Shown here: piece after piece, positions 50,376-58,868 of the stretch
How positions within the stretch are numbered: position 1 is the stretch's first letter
Layout: each line of letters opens with the position of its first letter
Source of the DNA: Actinophytocola oryzae
Lineage (GTDB): Bacteria > Actinomycetota > Actinomycetes > Mycobacteriales > Pseudonocardiaceae
Assembly (NCBI RefSeq): GCF_004364325.1
Contig: NZ_SOCP01000025.1
Span: forward strand, 62,001 to 126,000
Direction of reading: 5' to 3'
Length of the DNA stretch: 64,000 nucleotides
The notes under the pieces: model-generated
The model's database searches: none
The model's input: only the letters and a program-made list of their open reading frames with translations
What the model was told of the DNA's origin: nothing
Made by a program: the position numbers and the translations under genes

Positions 50376-53300
50376 TCAGGACGGCGCGGGCGCGGGCTCG
50401 GGCGCCTCCGGTCGGACCTGCTCCGCGTCGGGCTGCGCGGCCTCGAGCTGCGCGGCTGTGGCCTGCGGCTCGTCGGCGCCACGCATGCGCTGCGAGATCA
50501 CCTGCGTGATGCCGTCACCACGCATGCTGACGCCGTAGAGGGCGTCCGCGATGTCCATGGTCGGCTTCTGGTGGGTGATGATGATCAGCTGCGAGTTCGC
50601 CCGCAGCTCCTGGAGCAGGCCGATCAGGCGACGCATGTTCACGTCGTCCAGGGCCGCCTCCACCTCGTCCATCACGTAGAAGGGCGAGGGGCGGGCCCGG
50701 AAGATCGCGACCAGCATGCCCACCGCGACCAGCGACTTCTCGCCACCGGACAGCAGTGACAGCCGCTTGATCTTCTTGCCCGGCGGGCGGGCCTCGACGT
50801 CGACGCCGGTGGTCAGCATGTCGTCGGGCTCGGTGAGGATCATCCGGCCCTCGCCGCCGGGGAACAGCGTCGAGAAGACGGTCTCGAACTCGCGGGCCAC
50901 GTCCTCGTACGCGGACGTGAACACCTCGAGGATCTTGTCGTCGACCTCCTTGACCACGGTCAGCAGGTCGCGCCGGGTCGCCTTGAGGTCCTCCAGCTGC
51001 GTCGACAGGAACCTGTACCGCTCCTCCAGCGCCGCGAACTCCTCCAGGGCGAGCGGGTTGACCTTGCCGAGAAGCGTCAGGTCGCGCTCGGCCCGCTTGG
51101 CCCGCCGCTCCTGTGCGGGCCGGTCGAACGGCATGGACTGCGGCTCGCTGACCAGCTCACCGCGCTCCTTGGCCGCCTCGTACTCGGCCATCTCGCCCGG
51201 GCTCGGCGGCACCGGGACGTCGGGGCCGTACTCGTTGACCAGGTCGTCGAGGCCGATGCCGAAGGTCTCCGCGATCCGCGACTCGAGCTGCTCGAGCCGC
51301 AGCCGCTGCTCGGCACGCAGCACCTCGTCGCGGTGCACGGCGTCGGTCAGTTTCTCCAGCTCGGTGGACAGCTCGCGGACCCGGTTGCGGACCTCCTGCA
51401 GCATCCGCTCCCGGTCGTACCGCTGTGCCTGCACGGCGTCCCGCTCGCTCGCGGCGGCCTGCAGCGACACCGTGATCCGCTCCAGCGCCAGCTCGCCGTT
51501 CTCGACGACGGCCCGCGCCACGGCCGCGCCGTACGCCCGCTTGGCCATCGCACGCTGTGCCCGCTCGCGGGCCTCCCGCTCGGCGCGGGCCGCGCGGCGC
51601 AGCTCCTCGGCCTTGCCGTAGAGCGCGCGGTGGCGCTCCTCGGCCGTCCGCAGTGACAGCCTGGCGTCCATCTCCTGCTGGCGCGCGGTGGCCAGCTCGG
51701 CGGTCGCCTCGTCGCGCTCCGCGGTGTCCGGCTCGTCCTCCAGGACGGTCTCGTCCTCGGCGACGACCAGGCGCTCCTCCAGCTCGGCGAGCTTCGCGAG
51801 GCTCTCCTCGCGGGCCTGCTCGACGCGGGTGCGCTGGGTCTGGACACGCTCGGCCTCGGCCTGCGCGGACCGGACGGCCTGCTGCATCCTCGACAGCCGC
51901 TCTGCCGACCGGGCGGCACGGACCTTGCCCTCGTTGCGTGCCTCGGCCGCTGCCTGCGTGTCGGCCTGGCGTGCCTGCTGCTCGGCCTTGGCCCCCGCGA
52001 GCGCGGCTGAGGCCCGCTGAGCGGCGGTCTCGGCGGCGGCCAGCTTCTCGTTGGCCTCGTCGACCGCGGCCTGCACCTCGATGACGCTCTGCACGCGGGA
52101 CGTGCCGCCGACCGCCCAGTGCGCGCCGAGGACGTCACCCTGGTTGGTGACCGCTCGCACCGACGGGTGGGCGTCCACCAGCATGCGGGCGATGGGCAGC
52201 GACTCGGCGACCGCGACCCGGTCCAGCGCCTGTGCGACGGCGGGCCGGAGCGTCTCGGGGGCGCGGACCAGGTCGACGGCCCAGCGCGTGCCGGGGGGCA
52301 GGGACGGCCAGCCGGACCTGTCGACGTGGCCGTAGCCGCCGACCACGATGCCCGCGCGGCCCGCGTCGGAGCCACGCAGCAGCTCCAGTGCGGCGACCGC
52401 GTCGTCACCGGAGGCCACCGCGACGGCGTCCGCGACCGGCCCCAGCGCGGCGGCCAGGGCGGCCTCGTTACCCGGCTCGACGGTCAGCAGCGCCGCGACC
52501 GAGCCGAGCAGCCCGGGCAGCCGGTCGCCCGCGGCCAGCAGCACACCCGCGCCGTCCTTGCGGTGCAGACCCATCGACAGCGCGTCGACGCGGGCCTTCC
52601 ACGAGGCTATGTCCTTCTCCGCGGTCCGCTCGGCGCGGACCAGCTCCTCGACCCGGGCCTGCGCCGCCTTCTGCGCCTCCTTGGCCCGCTCGTGCCGGTC
52701 CGCGAGGCCCGCGTCGTCGGAGTCCTCGATCCCGGTCTCCTCCTGGGCCTCGGCCAGCTCGACCGCGGCGGCCTCGGCGCGCTCGGTCGCCTCGAGGAGG
52801 TTGGTGGACAGCCGGTCGATCTCCTCGGCCGTCGCGTTGGTCTTGCTGCGCAGTGCCTCGACCTGGCCTGCCAGGCGTGCGAGGCCCTCCCTGCGGTCGG
52901 CGACCGCGCGGACGGCCGCGAGGTGGGCCTTCTCCGCGGCCTGGACCTGCTGTTCCAGCTCGGCACGCCGCTCGGCCGTGTCACCGAGGAGCCCACGGGC
53001 CACCTCGACGTGCTCGCCCAGCTCGGCCTCGCGGATGGCCGTCTCCTCGGCCTCCGCCTCCAGCTCGTCGGGGTCCATGCCGCCCGACTGCGTCTCGACG
53101 GCGGCGGACATGTGCCGCTCGCGCTCGACGGCCAGCCGCACGGTGCCGCGCAGCCGCTCCTCCAGCGCGGAGAGCCGGTACCAGGTGTCCTGCGCGGCGG
53201 CCAGGCGCGGCTGGTCGACGGCGAGCTGGTCCTCCAGCTCCGACTGCCTGGCGTCGGCGACCTCGAGGTGCTGCTCGACGTCGTGCCTGCGTGCGCGGGC

Positions 53301-54050
53301 GGCGGCCTCGTCGGCCTGCTCCCTGGCGATCTGCGTGCGCTGGGTGACCAGGTCGTCGGCGTGCACACGCAGCCGGGCGTCGCGCAGGTCGGCCTGCACG
53401 GCCTGGGCCCTGCGGGCGATCTCGGCCTGCTTGCCGAGCGGCTTGAGCTGGCGGCGCAGCTCGGCGGTCAGGTCGGTGAGGCGGGTGAGGTTGGCCTGCA
53501 TCGCGTCGAGCTTCCGCAGCGCCTTCTCCTTGCGCTTGCGGTGCTTGAGTACGCCCGCGGCCTCCTCGATGAAGGCGCGGCGCTCCTCGGGCTTGGACTC
53601 GAGGATCTGCGAGAGCTGGCCCTGACCGACGATGACGTGCATCTCCCGGCCGATGCCGGAGTCGCTGAGCAGCTCCTGGATGTCCATGAGCCGGCAGGTG
53701 TTGCCGTTGATCTCGTACTCGCTGGCGCCGTCGCGGAACATGCGGCGGGTGATCGAGACCTCGGTGTACTCGATGGGCAGCGCGCCGTCGGAGTTGTCGA
53801 TGGTGAGGCTGACCTCGGCACGGCCGAGCGGGGCGCGGCCCGCGGTGCCGGCGAAGATGACGTCCTCCATCTTGCCGCCGCGCAGGTCCTTCGCGCCCTG
53901 TGTGCCCATGACCCAGCGCAGGCCGTCCAGGACGTTGGACTTGCCGGAGCCGTTGGGCCCGACGACGCAGGTGATGCCCGGCTCGAAACGCAGGGTGGTC
54001 GCCGAGGCGAACGACTTGAAGCCCTTGAGCGTCAGGCTCTTCAAATGCAC
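50376..54050 (-). CDS. smc: Chromosome segregation protein SMC
   Basis: 1224 residues from GTG 54048-54050. It has the N-terminal Walker A (VVGPNGSGKSNVLDGLRWVM), two long coiled coils, a hinge near residues 500-660 (DRLPGLLGSVAALLTVEPGN, MLVDAHPSVRAVTNQGDVLG), the ABC signature LSLLSGGEKSLVAVGML and Walker B PFYVMDEVEAALDDVN. A ~35-residue Ala/Pro/Glu-rich tail follows. It condenses and organises the chromosome with ScpAB. It is normally next to ftsY and acyP; here it is separated by insertions on both sides. Confidence 0.97.
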   Translation of the reverse strand: MHLKSLTLKGFKSFASATTLRFEPGITCVVGPNGSGKSNVLDGLRWVMGTQGAKDLRGGKMEDVIFAGTAGRAPLGRAEVSLTIDNSDGALPIEYTEVSITRRMFRDGASEYEINGNTCRLMDIQELLSDSGIGREMHVIVGQGQLSQILESKPEERRAFIEEAAGVLKHRKRKEKALRKLDAMQANLTRLTDLTAELRRQLKPLGKQAEIARRAQAVQADLRDARLRVHADDLVTQRTQIAREQADEAAARARRHDVEQHLEVADARQSELEDQLAVDQPRLAAAQDTWYRLSALEERLRGTVRLAVERERHMSAAVETQSGGMDPDELEAEAEETAIREAELGEHVEVARGLLGDTAERRAELEQQVQAAEKAHLAAVRAVADRREGLARLAGQVEALRSKTNATAEEIDRLSTNLLEATERAEAAAVELAEAQEETGIEDSDDAGLADRHERAKEAQKAAQARVEELVRAERTAEKDIASWKARVDALSMGLHRKDGAGVLLAAGDRLPGLLGSVAALLTVEPGNEAALAAALGPVADAVAVASGDDAVAALELLRGSDAGRAGIVVGGYGHVDRSGWPSLPPGTRWAVDLVRAPETLRPAVAQALDRVAVAESLPIARMLVDAHPSVRAVTNQGDVLGAHWAVGGTSRVQSVIEVQAAVDEANEKLAAAETAAQRASAALAGAKAEQQARQADTQAAAEARNEGKVRAARSAERLSRMQQAVRSAQAEAERVQTQRTRVEQAREESLAKLAELEERLVVAEDETVLEDEPDTAERDEATAELATARQQEMDARLSLRTAEERHRALYGKAEELRRAARAEREARERAQRAMAKRAYGAAVARAVVENGELALERITVSLQAAASERDAVQAQRYDRERMLQEVRNRVRELSTELEKLTDAVHRDEVLRAEQRLRLEQLESRIAETFGIGLDDLVNEYGPDVPVPPSPGEMAEYEAAKERGELVSEPQSMPFDRPAQERRAKRAERDLTLLGKVNPLALEEFAALEERYRFLSTQLEDLKATRRDLLTVVKEVDDKILEVFTSAYEDVAREFETVFSTLFPGGEGRMILTEPDDMLTTGVDVEARPPGKKIKRLSLLSGGEKSLVAVGMLVAIFRARPSPFYVMDEVEAALDDVNMRRLIGLLQELRANSQLIIITHQKPTMDIADALYGVSMRGDGITQVISQRMRGADEPQATAAQLEAAQPDAEQVRPEAPEPAPAPS

Positions 54051-54144
54051 GCTGGGACCTCTCAGGAAGCCGATTGCGCCACTAATCCGTTCGAGGGTAC
54101 CCGGGAGGTGCTGGTGGTCGCGGGACGCGGCCGGTTGTCGCAGC

Positions 54145-54915
54145 TCAGCCCGGCGCTTCGATGGTCAGGGCGACCGTCTTCTTGTCGTCGAGGAGGAACT
54201 CCAGTCGCTCGATCTTGCTGCGTCTGATCGAGACGGACCCCGGGATCACGTCGTTGGCGTCGTGGTCGGTGCCCCACCAGCCCGCGATCTGGCGGTTGCC
54301 GTAGTGGTCGAAGACCACCAGGTAGCACTCGCGGTCCGGCGGCATCCCGTGGAAGGTCATCTGGAACTCGGTGCCCCACTCGCGGTCGATGAGGCGTGCC
54401 TCGACGGTGGCCGCGCCGTCCGCGGACTTCCCGGTCCAGACGACACCGTCGGCCTGCGTCGTGTCCGTGGAGTGCCGCAGCGCCTGCCAGCCGAAGATCC
54501 CCCCGGCCGCGAGGGCCACGACCGCGACGAACACCGCGGCGACGCGCCACAGTCGTCTTGACGACGGCGGCCTACCCCCTGACCTGCCGTTCGGCTTGTT
54601 CCCGGGGCGGGTGGGCGGCTCGTGCTGGTCTCCCGCGCGTGGCTGTGGGACGTGCTGGGGCAACGGGACGGGCTCGGTGACGGGCTGTGCCCTGGTGGCG
54701 ACCGCGCCCATCGGCTCCGCGGTGGCGGAGGGCAGGCTGTCGGCGAAGTCCTCCGGCGCGATCTGGTTGAGCAGGCCGGGCAGCGGGGCCAGCCGGACCA
54801 GTTCGCCGCGACAGGTCGCGCAGTACGCCAGGTGCGACTCGAACGCCGACCGCTCCGCCGGGTCGAGCGCGCCGAGCAGGTAGACGCCGAGCGTCATCGT
54901 CTGCTGGCAGGTCAT
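54145..54915 (-). CDS. Anti-sigma factor with zinc-finger (zf-HC2) and RskA-like domain
   Basis: 256 residues from ATG 54913-54915. The N-terminal anti-sigma zinc motif is HLAYCATCRGELVRLA (H-x3-C-x2-C). Residues ~70-120 are a Pro-rich linker. A transmembrane span follows (LWRVAAVFVAVVALAAGGIF) and then an extracytoplasmic beta-rich RskA-like domain (FQMTFHGMPPDRECYLVVFD, GWWGTDHDANDVIPGS). It would hold the ECF factor at the membrane. Its start overlaps the sigma gene by 4 bp. Confidence 0.88.
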   Translation of the reverse strand: MTCQQTMTLGVYLLGALDPAERSAFESHLAYCATCRGELVRLAPLPGLLNQIAPEDFADSLPSATAEPMGAVATRAQPVTEPVPLPQHVPQPRAGDQHEPPTRPGNKPNGRSGGRPPSSRRLWRVAAVFVAVVALAAGGIFGWQALRHSTDTTQADGVVWTGKSADGAATVEARLIDREWGTEFQMTFHGMPPDRECYLVVFDHYGNRQIAGWWGTDHDANDVIPGSVSIRRSKIERLEFLLDDKKTVALTIEAPG

Positions 54916-55430
54916 GGCTCGGTCACCCCCCGCTCCTCAAGGGCGTCACGCAGCGCGCGCAACGCGTAGAACGATCTCGACTTGACGGTCCCCGGCGGCA
55001 CACCGAGCTTCTTCGCCGTCTCGGTGATGGTTCGCCGGTGGAAGAACAGCTCGCCGATCACCGCGCGGTGGTCGGCCGACAGCGCCCGCATCGCCTCGGC
55101 CACCTGCCAGCCCTGGAGCACCCGGTCGAAGTCGTCGATCGGGCGCGCCCAGTCCCGTTCCAGGATCGGCACCTCGTCCACCCGCGCGCTCTGCTTCCGG
55201 TAGCCGGAGACCACGAGGTTGCGGGCCACTGTGTACAACCACGGCCCCGCGTGCTCGGGGTCAAGGGAGTCGGCGTTGCGCCACGCCCTGAGCAGCGTCT
55301 CCTGCACGACGTCCTCGGCGTACTGATGGTCGCCACCGACCGCGCGCAGCACGTAGCCGTAGAGCGGTCGGCGGTACCGGTTGTAGAGCTCACGGATGAG
55401 CTCGTCTTCCTGTTCCGGGGTGTTCCCCAC
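54912..55430 (-). CDS. ECF-subfamily RNA polymerase sigma factor
   Basis: 172 residues from GTG 55428-55430. It has region 2 (LYNRYRRPLYGYVLRAVGGD, YAEDVVQETLLRAWRN) and region 4 (LSADHRAVIGELFFHRRTIT, ETAKKLGVPPGTVKSRSFYA). The linked anti-sigma protein suggests an envelope stress or redox response, as for SigK/SigL-type pairs. The pair interrupts the usual acyP-smc linkage. Confidence 0.9.
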   Translation of the reverse strand: MGNTPEQEDELIRELYNRYRRPLYGYVLRAVGGDHQYAEDVVQETLLRAWRNADSLDPEHAGPWLYTVARNLVVSGYRKQSARVDEVPILERDWARPIDDFDRVLQGWQVAEAMRALSADHRAVIGELFFHRRTITETAKKLGVPPGTVKSRSFYALRALRDALEERGVTEP

Positions 55431-55488
55431 GCATCAGTCATACGCGATCAGGCCCAGGAAGGTTCACCGCGTCGCGCGGTCGCTGCGA

Positions 55489-55543
55489 TGTTCGCTCCGC
55501 AAGCTCCGCTCAGCAGCGATGTTCGCTCCGCAAGCTCCGCTCA
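55489..55543 (-). repeat. Stop-anchored repeat element, copies D and E
   Basis: Two copies on the minus strand, TGAGCGGAGCTTGCGGAGCG followed by AACATCG, start at 55543 and 55512. The first TGA is the stop codon of acyP. The two copies are an exact 30-bp direct repeat with period 31. Confidence 0.85.
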
Positions 55544-55819
55544 GCGCTCCACGAACCCCGTCACGTTCCCCTTGGCCTCGGACCAGCGTTCGACGACGAG
55601 GTCCACCCGGCCGGGGGTGCCGCCACCCCTCAGCAGGTCGAGCAGCTGCTCGCAGGTCGGCCTGGCGCCTTCGGCGACGACCTCGACGCGGCCGTCCCGC
55701 AGGTTGCTCGCGTAGCCCTGCAGGCCCAGCTCAGAGGCCCTGCCGCGGGTCCACCAACGGAAGCCGACGCCCTGGACGTGGCCGTGTACCCATGCGGTGA
55801 GTCGTACGTTCGGTGACAT
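55541..55819 (-). CDS. acyP: Acylphosphatase
   Basis: 92 residues from ATG 55817-55819. The family motif VRLTAWVHGHVQGVGFRWWT supplies the catalytic Arg (GFRW), and the catalytic Asn lies in LQGYASNLRDGRVEVVAEG. It hydrolyses acyl phosphates. It is usually found directly before smc in actinobacteria. Its TGA stop lies inside repeat copy D, which shapes its last codons. Confidence 0.95.
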   Translation of the reverse strand: MSPNVRLTAWVHGHVQGVGFRWWTRGRASELGLQGYASNLRDGRVEVVAEGARPTCEQLLDLLRGGGTPGRVDLVVERWSEAKGNVTGFVER

Positions 55820-55909
55820 TTCCGCTCGCGTGAGATAGCAGTCGGTGAGGGTGATAACTTGCCCCGCTGTGACCGGTCGGTCGCGGAGTGATCGTAGGAG
55901 GGCGCCGAG

Positions 55910-56383
55910 ATGCTCGGACCTGATGACCGGATGGACGAAGGGCCGCCCTCCGACGAGGGTAGCGTCATGCGCCGTATGCCGTACCTGGCGCTCGGCGTGG
56001 CCGGTGTCGTCGTGTCCACCGCCTTCGCCACGGTAGCCATGCTGGCAGGCGGGAGCGCCGACGACGCGCAGCCGGAGCGGACCAGCCAGGACTCGGTCCA
56101 GGTACAGGACGAGGAAACCACCTCCGACGGCAGCGGCACCTCCCTGAGCACCACTCCCACCACGACCACCACCGAGTCGTCGTCCGCCGGGTCGTCCACC
56201 ACGACCACCACCACGACGACGAAGAAGTCGAGCACCAAGCCGACCACCACCACGCAACAGACACAGCCCACGAACCAGCCGCCGCCGAACACCGGCACCA
56301 CCACGACGACGACGAAGACGACCACCACGACGACGACCACGACGACGACCACCACGACGGATGACCCGCCGCCGAGCAGCTAG
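55910..56383 (+). CDS. Thr-rich membrane-anchored extracellular protein
   Basis: 157 residues from ATG 55910-55912, with TAGGAGGG at -9. An N-terminal signal anchor (MPYLALGVAGVVVSTAFATV) is followed by a ~100-residue Thr/Ser/Pro-rich tail with long poly-Thr tracts (for example residues 134-147). The tail is probably O-glycosylated or a wall spacer. No enzymatic domain is present. It is similar in build to the linker of the CAP protein downstream. An array of repeats separates the two. Confidence 0.75.
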   Translation: MLGPDDRMDEGPPSDEGSVMRRMPYLALGVAGVVVSTAFATVAMLAGGSADDAQPERTSQDSVQVQDEETTSDGSGTSLSTTPTTTTTESSSAGSSTTTTTTTTKKSSTKPTTTTQQTQPTNQPPPNTGTTTTTTKTTTTTTTTTTTTTTDDPPPSS

Positions 56384-56395
56384 CCCCGGTGCCAC

Positions 56396-56582
56396 GAAGG
56401 ACGCCTTCGTAACACCCCCCGTGCACCGAAGGACGCCTTCAGTACGCCCACCGCAACGAAGGACGCCTTCAGTACACCCGGCGTGGCGAGGACGCCGTCA
56501 GTACGCACCGAAGGACGCCTTCGTAACGCCCCATGCACCGAAGGACGCCTTCAGTACGCCCGACGTGACGAAGGACGCCTTC
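56396..56582. repeat. Array of seven GAAGG-ACG-CCTTC palindromic units
   Basis: GAAGGACGCCTTC starts at 56396, 56428, 56458, 56510, 56540 and 56570, with a degenerate copy at ~56487. Period is ~30 bp, with one shortened interval. Each unit is followed by GTAAC or AGTAC and a variable GC-rich spacer. It fills most of the 304 bp between two genes. Same family as 38873 and 40945. Confidence 0.9.
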
Positions 56583-56687
56583 AGTACCCTTCGTCGCAGG
56601 TGAGCACGGTCACGCGGGGTTGTTTCCGTAGATCAATCGTCACCCGGTCGTTATCAAATTCGGTCTTTGGTGGTAACTTCCCGCGCC

Positions 56688-57395
56688 ATGCGTGCGCGAA
56701 GACCTGTTCTGCCGGCACTCACCGCCGTGTTCGCGGGGGCGCTCGTCGCCGGTGCTGCGACGCTGCTCTCCGGGCACACGGACCAGACGAGCGCGGACCA
56801 GGGCCTGCTCGGCCTGGACGGCACCAGCACGCAGCGGCCCGACTCCGCCGGTGGCCGATTACGCCAGCCCGAGACGACGTCCACCCGCGCGTCGTCCTCG
56901 GACTCGGACCCGACCTCCCCCACCAGCACCACGCAGCAGCCGCCCGCCACGACCACCACCACCGAGGCCCCGGCCCCGCCACCCGCCGAGACCGACGACC
57001 CCCCGCCCGCGCCGCCCGCACCGGACCTCTCGGCGCAGGAGCAGGTCGTCAGCCTCACCAACAACGAGCGCGGGCAGGCCGGGTGCGATCCGCTCACCAT
57101 CGACGCCGACATCACCGCCGCCGCGCAGGGGCACGCGTCCGACATGGCCGAGCGTGACTACTTCGAGCACACGACCCCCGACGGGGTCACGTTCGACCAG
57201 CGGATCCGCAACGCCGGCTACGCGAGCCCCGGAGCGGAGAACATCGCCAAGGGCGCCGACACCGCGGCGCAGGTGGTCGAACTGTGGATGAACTCTCCCG
57301 GCCACCGGGCGAACATCCTGAACTGCGACCTGAAGACGATCGGCATCGGCCTGGATCGGGACGGGTTTTACTGGGTGCAGGATTTCGGTTTCTGA
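56688..57395 (+). CDS. Secreted CAP/SCP-domain protein
   Basis: About 235 residues from ATG 56688-56690. It has an N-terminal signal sequence (VLPALTAVFAGALVAGAAT), a Thr/Pro/Ser-rich linker of ~80 residues, and a CAP domain: VVSLTNNERGQAGCDPLTID, AAQGHASDMAERDYFEHTTP, GYASPGAENIAKG and WMNSPGHRANILNCDLKTIG. The His and Glu of the CAP cleft are present. CAP proteins are wall-associated; roles include lipid binding and development. It is preceded by the repeat array. Confidence 0.88.
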   Translation: MRARRPVLPALTAVFAGALVAGAATLLSGHTDQTSADQGLLGLDGTSTQRPDSAGGRLRQPETTSTRASSSDSDPTSPTSTTQQPPATTTTTEAPAPPPAETDDPPPAPPAPDLSAQEQVVSLTNNERGQAGCDPLTIDADITAAAQGHASDMAERDYFEHTTPDGVTFDQRIRNAGYASPGAENIAKGADTAAQVVELWMNSPGHRANILNCDLKTIGIGLDRDGFYWVQDFGF

Positions 57396-57412
57396 TCCCA
57401 CGCGTTGTCCCC

Positions 57413-57431
57413 GTCACAAAAAAACTGTGAC
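57413..57431. promoter_or_regulatory. Inverted repeat GTCACA-N7-TGTGAC
   Basis: GTCACA (57413-57418) and TGTGAC (57426-57431) form a perfect inverted repeat around an A-rich centre, between the CAP and GH25 genes. It could be a regulator site or, read on the minus strand, a weak terminator. It is 18 bp past the CAP stop. Confidence 0.45.
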
Positions 57432-57526
57432 AAAACAGCTATGGCGACGCGCACGGGCGGGTACCCCGGAACACACGTGTACCACGGTAGTTACGTCACG
57501 GAAGCGGCCGGTATGAGGAGACTTAC

Positions 57527-58477
57527 ATGGTGACGTTTGGCCTGGACATCTCCCACCACCAAGACGCTGGACTCGACCTCGCGCAATGTCGCAGGGAGGG
57601 TGTCGAATTCGTATTCATCAAAGCAACCGAGGGCTCGACATTCGTCGACGCGGAGTTCGGGGCGAACCTGGCGGAGGCACGCAACGCCGGGCTGCTGGTC
57701 TGCGCCTACCACTACGTGCGCAGCAACGCCTCGGCAGCGGCGCAGGTGGCGAACGTGCTGCGTGTCGTGCCCCGCGACGTGCCGGTCATCCCGGACGTCG
57801 AGGCCAACTCGGGCAGCCTCGCGCTCACCCGCGACGTCGTCAACCAGCTCCGCGCCGCCGGTTACGTCGTGCCGCTGACCTACCTCCCGCGCTGGTACTG
57901 GCAGCAGATCGGCTCGCCGTCGCTGGCGGGCCTGCCACCCCTGTGGTCGAGCCGCTACCCCGACAACGTCGTCGGCTCGATCGCCGACGAGTGGGCCGAC
58001 GTGCCCGCCAGCTACTGGACCGGCTACGGGGGTCTTGACGTCGCCGTCCTGCAGTTCACCAGCTCGGCCCGCATCGCCGGGCACCAACCCCTCGACGCGA
58101 ACGCCTACCGCGGCACTCGCGAACAGCTCGCCGCACTGCTCGGTTCCCAGGAGGAGGAAGACCCCATGAAGAGCCTGATTCTGGCCCGCGAGGCGGGCGG
58201 CGACGCCATCTGGGTCGGTAACGGCATCACCCGACGGCACGTCGCCGACACCAAGGAGCTCGAAGGTCTCCAGTTCTGGATAGGCCAGAAGGGCGGCGAC
58301 CCTTCCGTCCACGACTTCGCCGACCTGCGTGTCCTCGGCGTCGACGTGGAGGAGGAGCTGCCCGCGAAGGTCGACCTGGACTACGACCGGCTCGTCACGG
58401 ACGTGGTCGACCGGCTCGCCGCCCGGCTGAACACGCTGCGGTTCGCCGCGGAGGCCGAGGCCGTCAAGAGCCAGTGA
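57527..58477 (+). CDS. GH25-like muramidase without signal peptide
   Basis: 316 residues from ATG 57527-57529, with GAGGAG at -9. Residues 1-205 resemble the GH25 lysozyme fold: FGLDISHHQDAGLDL, FVFIKATEGSTFVD, LLVCAYHYVRSNAS, VPVIPDVEANSG (catalytic Asp/Glu pair), and LPRWYWQQIG. A second domain (KSLILAREAGGDAIWVGNGI, DLRVLGVDVEE) follows, of a kind seen with phage lysins. There is no export signal, so it may be an endolysin or exported by another route. Confidence 0.82.
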   Translation: MVTFGLDISHHQDAGLDLAQCRREGVEFVFIKATEGSTFVDAEFGANLAEARNAGLLVCAYHYVRSNASAAAQVANVLRVVPRDVPVIPDVEANSGSLALTRDVVNQLRAAGYVVPLTYLPRWYWQQIGSPSLAGLPPLWSSRYPDNVVGSIADEWADVPASYWTGYGGLDVAVLQFTSSARIAGHQPLDANAYRGTREQLAALLGSQEEEDPMKSLILAREAGGDAIWVGNGITRRHVADTKELEGLQFWIGQKGGDPSVHDFADLRVLGVDVEEELPAKVDLDYDRLVTDVVDRLAARLNTLRFAAEAEAVKSQ

Positions 58478-58487
58478 CCGGCACCGG

Positions 58488-58868
58488 TCACCGAGCTGCC
58501 TCCCGCACCAGGCAGAACGGGTGACCGGCCGGGTCGGCGTAGGTGTGCCACGACGACCGCGAGTCGTCCAGGACGGTGGCGCCTGCCGCCACCGCCTCCC
58601 GCCCAGCGGCGGCGAGGTCCGGCACGCCGAGGTCGAGGTGCGACTGCTGGGGGTGCCGGGGATCGGGCCAGCGCGGCGGCCGGTGGTCGGCGACCCGCTG
58701 GAAGCACAGCACGAGCCCACCCGGCAGGTGGAGGGTCGACCAGCCGCCGCCGAGCGACCACCGCCGGTCCGGCCGGTTCACCTCGCCGCCGAGGAGCACG
58801 GCGTGGAAACGCGCCAGCTCCTCGTCGTCGGCACAGTCGAGGACGACACACCGCAGGCTCGCGGTCAC
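58488..58868 (-). CDS. VOC-family (glyoxalase-like) protein
   Basis: 126 residues from GTG 58866-58868. It shows paired beta-alpha-beta-beta-beta modules: RCVVLDCADDEELARFHAVL, GGWSTLHLPGGLVLCFQRV, QQSHLDLGVPDLAAAGREAV and WHTYADPAGHPFCLVREA. The family includes glyoxalases, dioxygenases and resistance proteins; the function is not predicted. It overlaps the upstream NAD-binding gene by 4 bp. Confidence 0.87.
   Translation of the reverse strand: MTASLRCVVLDCADDEELARFHAVLLGGEVNRPDRRWSLGGGWSTLHLPGGLVLCFQRVADHRPPRWPDPRHPQQSHLDLGVPDLAAAGREAVAAGATVLDDSRSSWHTYADPAGHPFCLVREAAR

Noticed and set aside
56396..56582. Regularly spaced ~30-bp repeats that could suggest a CRISPR array
   Set aside because: The repeat unit is a 13-bp palindrome with short variable, GC-rich intervals and one collapsed spacing; there are no unique ~30-bp spacers and no cas genes nearby.
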